Shown here piece by piece: positions 1 to 9,087 of a stretch of 36,556 nt of DNA. Under the pieces are notes generated by a model that made no database searches, had not been told where the DNA came from, and saw only the letters and a program-made list of their open reading frames with translations. Position numbers and translations under genes: made by a program. Source of the stretch: Rhizophagus sp. LPA8_4_AMF (lineage: Eukaryota > Glomeromycota > Glomeromycetes > Glomerales > Glomeraceae). How positions within the stretch are numbered: position 1 is the first letter of the stretch; each line of letters opens with the position of its first letter. The stretch covers positions 1 to 36,556 of the forward strand of contig JADRCO010000350.1 of the NCBI GenBank assembly GCA_021464525.1. The letters run 5' to 3'.

Positions 1-100
1 AAAAAAATTGGCCAATCAAAGATAAGCCAGCAAAAACATCTATCACGTGATAGGGGTGAGGAATATTAATCTCACCCGGGGTGAGGAATAAATTTACCTT
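1..100. other. Possible mobile-element end with CACGTG palindrome
   Basis: A 12-bp perfect palindrome centred on CACGTG lies at 41-52. It is followed by a 13-bp direct repeat, ggggtgaggaata, at 53-65 and 78-90, with the inverse ctcaccc at 71-77, so this short stretch can fold back on itself. A GGCCAATCAAA motif lies at 10-20. A similar order of motifs (GCCAATCAAA, then CACGTG, then GGGGTG) recurs at about 9455-9510, which suggests a repeated element end. No transposase is seen and the other end is not identified. Confidence 0.35.
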
Positions 101-270
101 TAATTTAAATATAATTTAAATATATTTTAAGTATTTGGTAAAAATTAACATATATTTTAAGATAATTTTAAGTATATTTTAAATATATTAAAAATATATT
201 ATAAGTATTTTGCAATTTTTAAATTAAGTATATTTTAAATATATTTTAAATATATTTTAAGTATAATACT
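101..270. repeat. AT-only degenerate repeat, tatattttaa(g) core
   Basis: Nearly pure A/T sequence made of irregular copies of tatattttaa and tatattttaag. It separates the motif cluster at the window start from the broken ORF beginning at 418. It is probably replication-slippage or decay-derived low-complexity DNA, and no coding or RNA signal is visible. Confidence 0.6.
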
Positions 271-417
271 TTTTATAGGGATTAATTATTATTCATAAGA
301 TATAATTACGTGAAACTTATCTTTTAATTTTTATAATATAAAATATATTCTTTTATCTTTTATGCAAAACCTTTACTTTTATTTTTTTTGTGACATTTTA
401 TTTTTTTCTAAAAAAAT

Positions 418-830
418 ATGAATGAAATTAATGAAACTTTAATACAATATAATAATAACAAAACTGTTAATATTTCTTTTGGATAAGTTGCTAAATGGTA
501 TATTTCTAAACAATCTTTATTAAAAATATAGATTAAAATGCCAAAGTAGAAAGAAAACTCCAAATTAATTAAAGAAATATTATATAGTTATTAGGTAACA
601 AAATTATGCAATTTGATCAGTGATCAGATTTTACTGATCTACAAAAAAGTAGAATTTTTGATTGCTAACTCAATTATAATTTTGATCACATATTTGAATT
701 GGTTAATAGATTTTGCGATTAAAAATCTGAACAATAAAAAATGAATAGACTTACAGTTAACCATATTGAAGGAAATTAATAAGAAAGAAATTAAGTTAAC
801 TAATATAATTGATAATATAATATACATTTA
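418..830 (+). pseudogene. Broken ORF, part 1 of an AT-rich coding element
   Basis: Read from the ATG at 418, this frame stays coding-like for about 130 codons (MNEINETLIQYNNNKTVNIS at the start) but is interrupted by TAA, TAG, TAG and TAG, then by one TGA near 742. Each TAA/TAG sits where a glutamine would fit, for example between FG and VAKWY and between MPK and KENSK. That pattern is what C-to-T change at CAA/CAG would leave. Intact CAA codons are still present, so a uniform code change is not required. I do not recognise the family. The Lys/Ile-rich N-terminal part could be DNA-binding, which is only an impression. It probably belongs with the segments at 924-1800 and 2155-2755. Confidence 0.4.
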
Positions 831-923
831 ATATAAATAGAGAAAAATATATTAAAAAAATTGAAGCTGGTAATAAAAAAGACAAATTACTGTATATTGG
901 TTCTGGGTAATGTATTGAAATAA

Positions 924-1800
924 ATGTCAAAGAGAGAATGTAGTAATTGTAAAGAAGATTGTCCAAATTGTAATTTTTCAAATAGTATTAAAAATTACTA
1001 TGATATGCATCTTTGCAAAATTTATGTTATATTAAAATTAAAATTATCATGGTTAAAAATAAGCAACCTATTACATATCAAGATAATTGGATTATATAGG
1101 GTAAGTACTGGGAAAAGAGATCAAATAAATTTGTTTAATTGGTCTTTATTCCTAGCACTCATCCAATATTTACCACAAAATGCATTAAATACTTATATTC
1201 CTAATGTTTCTAAACTTAATCTTACAACAGAGATATAAAATAAAATTATTTTAAGTAAAGGATCTGATTATAAGACAGTAAAAGAAATTAAAATGAAATT
1301 ACTTGTACTATATAATGGTATAAATGAAGAAGCATTAAAATAGTTTTAAATGAATAATGTAAAATTTATAATGGTGTTAAATTACATGGATTTATTAAAA
1401 GAGATAGATAATTAAAAGAAAATTTAAAATCTTGGACAATTCTGCATTATTTAAACACAGAAATTCTTAAACTAAGAAATTATATATTTTATTATTAACA
1501 ACCAAATTTATTAACATTAGGAAATCATCCAGATCATTATTATCAATTAACTTTATCAAATAATTTATAGTTAAAGAATGGTCAAAAATTTGGAAATTTT
1601 TGTATAGGCATATAGTTAACTTTTGATATAGTGAACTCTAAATTCTACAGATCAACTTTATTATAGGATTATAGTAAAAATTTAAGCAATTTGATTGGTT
1701 AATTTGCTATAACAAGGGAAATTTATTCTATTTATCACATTATTATTAAAAAATCACTATATCAAAGGTTTACTATATCAAGAGTTGACTGTAAATGGTA
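924..1800 (+). pseudogene. Broken ORF, part 2, with Cys-rich start
   Basis: An open stretch of 104 codons starts at 924 with a cysteine cluster (MSKRECSNCKEDCPNC, then a Cys about 18 residues on), which could bind a metal. It runs through TAA, TAG and TAA to about 1365. The reading frame then shifts, and coding-like sequence continues to about 1750 with TAA, TAA, TAG, TAG, TAG, TAA in frame. Recognisable stretches include LTLGNHPDHYYQLTLSNN and NGQKFGNFCIGI. None of the nine in-frame stops here is TGA, which fits glutamine codons converted by CpA-to-TpA change. The family is unknown to me; a transposon-encoded protein is the best guess from the repeat-rich setting. A MITE at 1805-1962 cuts the element. 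Confidence 0.45.
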
Positions 1801-1804
1801 AATA

Positions 1805-1962
1805 TAGGAGCTTTGCAATAAAAAGGAATGAAACTACAAAAAAAATTAATTCTATATTTATATGACAAAAATGTTTCAAAATGTTATAATTTATTCAGAT
1901 TTTATATTAACTTATTTTTTATTTTTTTTAGAGTTTTGTCCCTTTTTATTGCAAAGATCCCA
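1805..1962. mobile_element. MITE with 22-bp inverted ends and TA duplication
   Basis: The left end ggagctttgcaataaaaagg (1807-1826) and the reverse complement of 1941-1960 match at 19 of 20 positions. Adding the outer two bases gives a 158-bp element flanked by TA at 1803-1804 and 1963-1964. The interior is A/T-rich and non-coding. Size, inverted ends and TA duplication are those of a Tc1/mariner-type non-autonomous element. It lies at the end of the broken ORF and so inserted after, or helped cause, its loss. Confidence 0.75.
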
Positions 1963-2154
1963 TATGATATTATGCTTCAATTTTAACTATGTTAATCAAA
2001 AATAATGCAATATATTCTATATTATTAGCTTTTGGTTAATATATCATGACTGTTGTAGACCAAATATCCCAAATCATCTTTTAGTCTAAATTATTGGTCC
2101 ATTCTAATAATGCCTTAAAACTGTATTAGCGATGATCTAATTTAGACTAATAAG

Positions 2155-2755
2155 ACAATTTAGAATATGATTTAATTTGGTTTACAATATTACTATTTAG
2201 AAGAGAATTTGAAAGAATTAGTAATTACAAAAATATATAATTATAGAATCTATTAATTATAATTAATAAATATCACCCATCAAAAATTACTATATAAAAT
2301 TTATTATATGGTTTAATACTCTACTAGTTTATATTATAAAAACAATTGGAAAAAATTTTGAACAATTAAATATATCTTAGTCAATTTAGTAAATTTTATC
2401 TTTTTATATAAATTTTAACAACTATACATTATAATATTATTATTACAACAATTTAGTTACCACTGGCAATAGCATTTAAAATTATAGGAAAAAGTAGAAG
2501 TATTAAATAGTATAAAGAATTGGCTACTGAATATAAGAAATTTGTAAATTCCTTAAATATATTAAATAATATTAAAGAAAAACTTTTAAATGCTTATAAT
2601 AATTGATACTTGGCTTTATTGATATAAAAGACTTTTTAAACTTTACAAGATAATCCAATAATTACTAATAACTTACTTTATAAAATAAATGAATAGATCA
2701 ATTAAAACAAATTATAGTGAAATTAAAATTATTATGAATTTGTTGAAAGATTTAT
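2155..2755 (+). pseudogene. Broken ORF, part 3
   Basis: Coding-like runs resume on the plus strand, such as WFTILLFRREFERISNYKN near 2180 and, from about 2460, LPLAIAFKIIGKSRSIK followed by YKELATEYKKFVNSLNILNN. In-frame stops are again mainly TAA/TAG, with one TGA near 2608. This is presumably the 3' part of the element beginning at 418. No domain is recognised. It ends against a 26-bp tandem array. Confidence 0.35.
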
Positions 2756-2767
2756 TAATAAAAAATT

Positions 2768-2930
2768 CAATTTATTTTAATAATCATAATAACCAATTTA
2801 TTTTAATAATCAAATAACCAATTTATTTTAATAATCATAATAACTAATTTATTTTAATAATCATAATAACCAATTTATTTTAATAATCATAATAACCAAT
2901 TTATTTTAATAATAAAAAGTCCAATTTATT
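2768..2930. repeat. 26-bp tandem repeat, about 6-7 copies
   Basis: The unit caatttattttaataatcat plus aataac starts at 2768, 2794, 2819, 2845, 2871, 2897 and, truncated, 2922. One copy lacks a base, and single substitutions mark others. Period 26 is not a multiple of three, so this is not a coding repeat in its present form. It lies directly after the broken ORF. Confidence 0.85.
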
Positions 2931-3371
2931 TTTTGTTATTTTAATATTTATTAAAATAAAATATAAAGTAAATTTTTATTTAATATAAATAAAAATATTT
3001 AGATTTTTTTATTATATAATTAGAATTTTAAATATCTTTTATCTATATTAAATAAAATCACTTTATATTATATTTTAATAAATATTAAAGTTAGAAAAAT
3101 AAATTATTATTATTAAATTGTTTTTTTATTAAGATAAATTTAATAGTATAAATTTTATTGAATTTGGATTATTATGATTAATTAAAAAATAGGATATATA
3201 ATTTAAAATTTTTGAAAAATACTTTAAAATAAGCAATTTTTTTAAATTTTATATGATCAATAAGCAATTATAAAATAAATAATAAATAATTGAAATATTT
3301 TAAAATATATTTATAATTTTATAAATATAATCCCATTTTTTTTGCTAATTATTTATTTTATATTAATATTT
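2931..3371. repeat. AT-rich segment, paralogous to 19650-20068
   Basis: The stretch around 3060-3100 (ctttatattatattttaata followed by aatattaaa) and the stretch around 3205-3235 (aaaatttttgaaaaatac and aaaataag) recur in the same order and orientation at about 19757-19800 and 20033-20066. The copy here has taaatttta once, at 3149-3157, where the other copy carries a 154-bp insertion flanked by that 9-mer. It is non-coding as far as I can see. Confidence 0.6.
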
Positions 3372-3493
3372 GGATATTACTAAATTACCAAGTGGTAATG
3401 ATCACTAGTGATGTAATTCTGGCTAGTATTTTATTAGATTTTTAATTCTGGCTAAAAGTACATTATAATGCTAATATAGTGTTAGCAATTTTC
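3372..3493 (-). mobile_element. MULE-type MITE, shorter copy
   Basis: The reverse complement of this segment matches 19840-19993: gaaaattgctaa at one end, a shared 20-bp core attaaaaatctaataaaata, and the taccacttggtaatttagtaat end. It is flanked by ttaatattt (3363-3371) and ttaatactt (3494-3502), a 9-bp direct repeat with one mismatch. A 9-bp target duplication is typical of Mutator-like elements. The copy appears to have lost bases near both subterminal regions compared with the 154-bp copy. Confidence 0.75.
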
Positions 3494-3502
3494 TTAATAC
3501 TT

Positions 3503-3960
3503 AGACAATTTGAATTTTAATTTTATTTGTCATATTTATTGTATTTTTAAAAGAAGATTAAATATATTTTTAGATGTTAAATTGAAATTATTAAATAAAA
3601 TTTATAAAAATCAAATTTATTAATATATATTTTACAATAATTTGTATAGAAAGTAGTATAGCAATAGGTATACAAAATAAAAATAAATAATACTTTTTAT
3701 TGTATATTATCTTGTAAATTAAATTATATTTATTATTTGATCTATAATTTAATGATTAATTATATCAAAAAGTAGATTACATAGCTAGTTAATTGAATTA
3801 ACAGATTACCATGCTTTAATTATTAGATTTACTGGACTTCAAAAAGTCTTATAAGTTATAATAACTAATAAGGCTCCCAAATCCTAATTTACCATTGTAA
3901 AACCTAAAATTATTTTTTAATAACTGAAGGTAAGTTTTAAAGAATTGTGCACCATGAATT
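3503..3960. other. AT-rich stretch without a recognisable gene
   Basis: No ORF, RNA gene or clear repeat is seen. The A+T bias falls towards 3800, where unique-looking sequence begins. Confidence 0.5.
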
Positions 3961-3963
3961 CAA

Positions 3964-4440
3964 TTAGATTTTATGAAAATTCAATTTACCATAATTTGTG
4001 TAAAAATTCCGCCATGAAAAATTCCTATATATCACATTAGCTGTAAAAGTGGTACAACTAAATAAATAAATATTACCCGTTATAAAAAGATAAATAATGT
4101 GTCCTTTCATACCTCGTCGTATTTCTTTAATAATGGATAAAATTATTTTAAAAGTGATAGAAAATGTTCTATATGTCGCGTCATTTTTAAACATTGGTGA
4201 TTGATTAGTTAAAGAAAGCTAATGTAGTGCCAAATGAGCAATTTCCTAGCATGATTAGGATTTTGATCACGAACAAATTTGTCCAAAGATTGAGCATAAA
4301 AATGAGTATTCAAAATATCTCACGCCATTGAAGTCGTTCTATTTAAAAGCATTTGTTGCTGAAGGTAGCGATCCAAAGATGTGATTATCAAATCTTGGTA
4401 GAGGAACATTGTATAACAATCATAAATAATATGAATTATT
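3964..4440 (-). pseudogene. Protein-coding remnant downstream of a 28S fragment (copy A)
   Basis: Read on the minus strand from about 4400 to 4209, one frame gives a convincing protein segment: YQDLIITSLDRYLQQQMLL, a TGA where Trp would fit, then LNTHFYAQSLDKFVRDQNP and NHARKLLIWHYISFL, ending in TAA at 4209-4211. A second open run of 76 codons follows (4194-3964) and begins MFKNDATYRTFSITFKIIL. Both parts have homologous counterparts at 32640-32935 on the plus strand (for example DPKHAKK against NPNHARK, and TATYKTFYIKFKVMF against DATYRTFSITFKIIL). The family is not recognised. In both places a 28S rRNA 3'-end fragment lies just upstream, so gene piece and rRNA piece seem to have been copied together. 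Confidence 0.5.
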
Positions 4441-4480
4441 AGGATTAAATTCCAATAAAATTTATTGAGGATTTAACTTG

Positions 4481-4676
4481 TAAACCTCAAATCATAAAAT
4501 AGCACGTCATTGAGCCGTCCCCATTATTAAATAGTAGGTTTCGCAATGGAATTTGTGATAACGTATAGAATTGATAGAAGCAAAAGCTATATTTCATATA
4601 ACTAAATAATAAGGCAAGTAAAAAAATCGTCACATTCTAGCAAGGATTCTGGCTTAGAGGAGTTCAGCCATTATTT
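4481..4676 (-). pseudogene. 28S rRNA 3'-end fragment (copy A)
   Basis: The minus strand reads ggctgaactcctctaagcca followed by gaatccttgctagaatgtgacgat. This is the conserved 3' region of eukaryotic large-subunit rRNA (GGCTGAACGCCTCTAAGTCAG, then AATCCATGCTAGAA) with a few substitutions. About 150 bp of less conserved sequence downstream, including a cattgcgaaacctactattt stretch, is shared with copy B at 32363-32477. The substitutions in the normally invariant block and the missing body of the gene show it is a relic rather than a working rRNA gene. No 18S, ITS or 5.8S sequence is seen nearby. Confidence 0.75.
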
Positions 4677-4699
4677 AACTTTGCGCCTTATTCTTTCGT

Positions 4700-5090
4700 A
4701 AATAGCAGTAAAAGGCTAAAAAGTGACCTATTTTACTGAGGATACACCTCACTCTAAAAATGATTGAATGGATATGATATCACAATGAGAAAAAAAAAAA
4801 TTTCTATACAAAAAGTATTTTTCTAAATAATGTAAATATTGTCAATTGTATTATTGAGATTTGATTTTGCTGGATCAAAATCGTAAAAAGAAAGTACTGT
4901 ATTAAAAAAACCATTAAAAGTCAAAATTTCATTTTAAAGTAGACAGAAACTTACCCCATGTCAGATATTAATTGTAACGAAAAATATGGAAACAAAACAT
5001 CGGACTTCCAGTAAGCTAATACTTTTTATATTGATTACTTGTGTTACACCATATACACGTGCTAATCCGGCTTGATAATCTTTTTTTTTT
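4700..5090. other. Intergenic stretch, nothing recognised
   Basis: Mixed-composition DNA with a short poly-A run near 4791-4801. Frames are closed on both strands and I see no repeat or RNA signal. Confidence 0.4.
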
Positions 5091-5094
5091 CAAA

Positions 5095-5240
5095 AATGCC
5101 AAAAGTTACGTACTGTACATACGCGTAAGTTGTTTTTTGAAACTTTATATAAATTATAAATTCTTAATTTTAGTAATTAATTCCGATTTAGCCAGGGTTC
5201 AGACGTTGAATTCAGAGATCAAAACTTCTACTTCCTAAGA
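5095..5240 (+). pseudogene. Possible gene start with a 49-bp intron
   Basis: An ATG at 5096 opens MPKVTYCTYA and is followed by a good fungal donor gtaagt (5125-5130) and an acceptor tttag ending at 5173. A further candidate acceptor lies at about 5197. The downstream sequence reads coding-like in places (VQTLNSEIKTSTS) but meets stops whichever acceptor is used. It may be the first exon of the broken gene that runs on to 5975. The product is unknown. Confidence 0.25.
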
Positions 5241-5394
5241 ATCCTCTGCTTTAAGATCTTTACTTCTACACAGCAGGTTCTTTAATCGAAAAAAACACTA
5301 AAACCAAAGATTTATGTTGATGCCGATTTAGTACTTGATCTCCCGAGAAAACGAAACGTGGACAAAAAAAGCGGTATATAAACTATTATAGCGC

Positions 5395-5975
5395 CTCTGA
5401 AAGAAACTTTCTGATGCAATTTCTGCAATCGTTTCACTTGTATCATCTAAAACAGCACAATTGTGATCAGAAACTCTTAGAAGATTTGGATAGATGGCTT
5501 AGCAAGTGAGATAAAGGTTTCAAATTTAAGAGCAAAGAATGAATGGTTACATCGTTTAATTTCTGGCTGTCCCATAATTGGATATTGCAATCGATGGTAT
5601 ACTTGCTGATAATAAGAGTTTGCATCTGCAATGATATCGCCCATTGTCACGAGGTGAAGTTAAGCAAATTTCGAGTTGAACAGAACGAACTCTAAAACTA
5701 AAGATTCTCCGTCAATTGAAAGAAATTCAAGTCACATGTTAATTAAAATTTTCTCTGGGAGGAGAAGATAATGAAAGCTATACTCGTACTTTTCGAAAAG
5801 CTCATATTAAGCCCTTAATTGGCCAAAAAACTGATGGTATGAATTATACTATTAAGCAATCAAAGCACAATGACGTAATCAATGATGATAATCTTGCAAA
5901 GGACCGACCTCCTCGCGGTGGTTGTAGTGCACGTAGTTGGGGCCGTGGAAATCGTGATCGGGGCAGTTGGTCTTG
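5395..5975 (+). pseudogene. Degenerate ORF with RG-rich C-terminus, gag-like
   Basis: Coding-like runs occur in changing frames with many stops: KKLSDAISAIVSLVSSKTAQ near 5400, LRAKNEWLHRLISGCPIIGY near 5535, and a 78-codon open run from about 5740 that includes NESYTRTFRKAHIKPLIGQK. It ends in DRPPRGGCSARSWGRGNRDR and GSWS before a TGA. An Arg/Gly-rich basic tail suggests nucleic-acid binding, and tails of this kind occur in retrotransposon Gag-type and other RNA-binding proteins. There is no zinc knuckle or protease motif in view, so the gag label is inference. At least ten stops and several frame changes make it a pseudogene. Confidence 0.4.
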
Positions 5976-5979
5976 ATTT

Positions 5980-7000
5980 TCAATTAAAATAAGACCAATC
6001 TTTTTTGTACAAGCCGGAAACAATTTACTAATAATAATCAAGGATGGTGTTAAACAATTAATTCAAAACAATTGGAATAACTTCGAATGGGTATAAAGAA
6101 AATCCAACAGAAAAAAGATTCGAATTGGACAATATTCAATTTAAAAGGACAACCCGACAATCAACTTTGTCGCAGAACAAGACAATGGCGCGCTTTGTAA
6201 ACAAGAATGACAGATCAATATGGTTAAATTAATGAGGGTGAAATAGTTTATTTTAATCGAACCTTCTTCAAATACACGAATGAGCTGCTCCTTGAATACT
6301 TCTTGATTCTTCACTCCACGCGATATATAATATGTATGGTATGGACACGCGATATATATGGACGGGCAGTGGTATCGGTGCAGTATAATGAGAATAATGC
6401 TAAAATACTTGTCGAGTAATTTTGTAACAAATGGATTGGATTTTGAACAGTTTGAATAAGTTGAGATGTTCGAGTGCTCACGGGTATTCTTGCATTTATC
6501 GGTATATTTCGATTTTGTATTAGGTACCTATTCGCAGACCTTGATTCTCGAATTTATATCATGGACATTCTTATCCGTCATTTAATGCATATTTGGAAGG
6601 AATTTTTAGGGGTAGTAAGTACCATTTACTTCTTCAATTATAGTTTTGATCTCTCTTTGAATAGGACTTCATTGTAAAATTCTGATTAAAACAAGGTGTG
6701 CGAATATTTTATTTTATTTTTATTTTATTTATTCAAAATTCCACAATTTTTTTTTTACTAAACCTCGCTCTAAAAAATCAAAATATTTTTTGCGATTTAA
6801 CAAGCGCGAGACGAAATTAAGAAAAGCAAAAATGATGATGAAGAACTAAGTTTTAAAGTTCATAATTGGAATTTAAGATATGGGAAGATTTAAAATAGTA
6901 GATTGCATACATCCAGTTGATCTCATTATCCAGCATGCTATTTCAACATTTCATCAAACGTTTTACAGTGTTCGTCTAACGCGCCGTCTGAGAATTGTTT
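5980..7000. other. Intergenic stretch with a 12-bp direct repeat
   Basis: No gene is recognised. acgcgatatata occurs at 6318-6329 and again at 6347-6358. A short plus-strand open run (6474-6677) shows no motif and is probably chance. The A/T-rich tract 6705-6770 has no clear structure. Confidence 0.4.
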
Positions 7001-7010
7001 AAATAAAAAC

Positions 7011-7810
7011 TAAAAGTATAATTAAATTGTGGAATTTAAAAACAGGAAAATGCATGAGATCATTTAAGTTAACTCACTAATTCTACGTCAACAAATTTTC
7101 TATCATCATTACTATTTAACTTATACTTCGTATGGGATGGTTAGGCACATGAAGCATCTATAACATCTCTAGTTGTAATGGATGTTGACTAATCAGTTGC
7201 AACAGGATCAGCTGATAGTACAGTAAAAGTGTGAGATATAGAGAAAGGGTTTTGTACACATAATTTTCAGGAACATGGTGGAATTATAAGTTAAATGAAT
7301 TTTATTTCAGATGGATGTTAATTTCTGATGCTGATGATTCATGATTGTATAATATATATATGGGATTTATTGAAAAGAAGGCAAATTTTGCTCAGGAAGA
7401 GTCAATTTTAATTGATTGTTTAGCTGTGAAACTATTTAGTGAGATAATTGCTGAGAGTTTCATAGGGAAAACCGAAGTCGAAGCTCATGATGGTTTATGA
7501 ATTACTTATATTTAGCAACAGTCAAGATAAAGTTGGGACTTGAAGAAGGAAAAATTGGTCAAAATTTTTCAATATACGAAGTACTTTAAGAAGTTATTTT
7601 TTTTTTTAAAAAAAAAAAAAATTTTTATACTCGAAATTCTTAAATTTTTTAATCAATTGGGACTTATCCGAAGTTAAAGATAGTGTTGGAAAGAATTATT
7701 TTATACTGATGGTAACGATAATGGTAAATTAATTATATTTTTTGAAATCAAACCCAATTTTTTTTTTTTATTTTATTTCTAAATGTTAGGAATTACCATT
7801 GTCATATACA
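7011..7810 (+). pseudogene. UTP13/TBL3-like WD40 pseudogene, introns retained
   Basis: UTP13 (TBL3 in animals) is a WD40 subunit of the small-subunit processome that helps process pre-rRNA in the nucleolus. Here the plus strand reads KLWNLKTGKCMRSFK, a probable intron of about 76 bp (7069-7144), then AHEASITSLVV, ATGSADSTVKV, a TGA for Trp, DIEKGFCTHNF, HGGIIS, and IYIWDLLKRRQ: at least three blades in the right order. Further on come AHDG with WDLKK (about 7480-7550), YEVL near 7575 and YFYTDGNDNGKL near 7700, followed by a second intron-like gap ending ttag near 7790. The GFCTHNF sequence is characteristic of UTP13 rather than of WD40 proteins in general. Several stops and frame changes show it is dead. 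Retained introns argue for a segmental duplicate, not a retrocopy. Only the middle of the roughly 800-900-residue protein is readable. Confidence 0.75.
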
Positions 7811-7814
7811 TTGT

Positions 7815-8430
7815 TAATTCAGTGTTTGAAAGTTGAAACTCAATATGCGGAATTTGCGCGTGCGCGAAACTCCACACATGACCAAGAAAATTTTTGTGCA
7901 CAAAGCACACGAAATCCTTATATATACTTCCGCACATTTTGTACATAGAATTTTATTTGATAAGGTATTAATCAGTGCTAAATATAATAATAGTGCTTTA
8001 TTTAATATTTACAATTCTCAAACTCTTTTTTTAAAACAAGCCAGGTCCAGTAATTCTGCATAACTACCAACCTCGATGTCTTAAAGGGCTGCTGATGTCT
8101 AGAATCAATGGAAGGATTGGTATTATATCGATAGTTTTATTTTAATTAGTTCACCTTTTTTTGATCCAAAAAATTTATAAAAGATCAATATTAGACTATA
8201 AATTTATTTAGTTTTAATCAATTTGTTTAAACAGTTCATATATTGATTAAATTTTTAATTTAGGAACGAATGCACAAATCATGGAACTTTACCCCAATTC
8301 TTTAGCTTCTAAAAACATTTCGACTCGACAACTAAATTTTCATGGATCGTTTAGGATTTCAAACCCGTTTGTATCGTATTCTCACAAACTTTTGAGGGCG
8401 AGGCAAATGAACAAGTTAAACGGATGATTA
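7815..8430 (+). other. Decayed stretch, possibly distal UTP13-like exons
   Basis: A 76-codon open run at 7833-8063 shows no motif. After an acceptor-like tttaatttag ending near 8263 the frame reads GTNAQIMELYPNSLASKNIS. In UTP13-type proteins a later WD repeat carries an ATN-x-QI pattern, so this may be a further exon of the pseudogene upstream. That link rests on a few residues only. Confidence 0.25.
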
Positions 8431-8439
8431 AAAAAAACA

Positions 8440-8780
8440 CGCGGCGAGACTGATGATCACCGTGTTATAATTTGTTGAGTCAATTCAAAAATATTTCTCT
8501 AAGCATGAACGTAAATTAACAGATTTCTGAAACAATCAGAGATGAGAGACATGAAACATTTTGGTTTATTTAAAAGAATGAAAACAAATAACCAGGAGAA
8601 AAAATTGTCATTACGAGTTTGAAAACATGTTGAATTCAAATTTGATTCAATTAAACATCTGTTTGAAGAAGAACAAAAAATAATATATAACACGTTATAA
8701 TTGCTGATATTGCTAAGAAATAATGAAGAAAGGAAAATGATATGGAGAAGATGGGAAGATAAATAATTATTTCCAAGATC
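8440..8780 (+). pseudogene. Unrecognised degenerate coding remnant
   Basis: Plus-strand runs QISETIRDERHETFWFI, NPGEKIV-like PGEKIVITSLKTC, HLFEEEQKIIYNTL and NNEERKMIWRRWEDK follow one another in shifting frames, with TAA, TAA and TGA stops between. The density of charged residues suggests a former coding exon, but I cannot name the family. The overlapping minus-strand open run (8499-8693) is probably its shadow. Confidence 0.25.
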
Positions 8781-8789
8781 AATCCTTCA

Positions 8790-9085
8790 GGGTATCTTGA
8801 ATATTATAAAGTATATGTGGAATAGATAGAATACCCATTGATCAACAAAGAAGACATATAAGATTTCTGGCGTACAAATATCAATCAATCTATTTATCTC
8901 ATTAACATCCTACCAATCCACCTTTTTTCCCGTAAGATTTAGTACCGTTTAGATTTATTCTACGTGGCACACTCAAAAGGCCATTCATTAACTTACTGAT
9001 AAAGAAGTTTAAGGTGATAAATGTTAATTATTGATGTTTTATAGCGAAAATAGCGAAATAGAACTTTTTATTTCTTCTTTTTTTT
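8790..9085. other. Intergenic stretch, nothing recognised
   Basis: No readable frame, repeat or RNA gene is visible on either strand. Confidence 0.4.
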
Positions 9086-9087
9086 GC

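Noticed and set aside
2452-2475. Third copy of the MULE-type MITE suggested by taccactggcaatag
   Set aside because: Only one end-like motif of about 15 bp matches, with a mismatch in the core; it lies in a coding-like frame and has no partner end.
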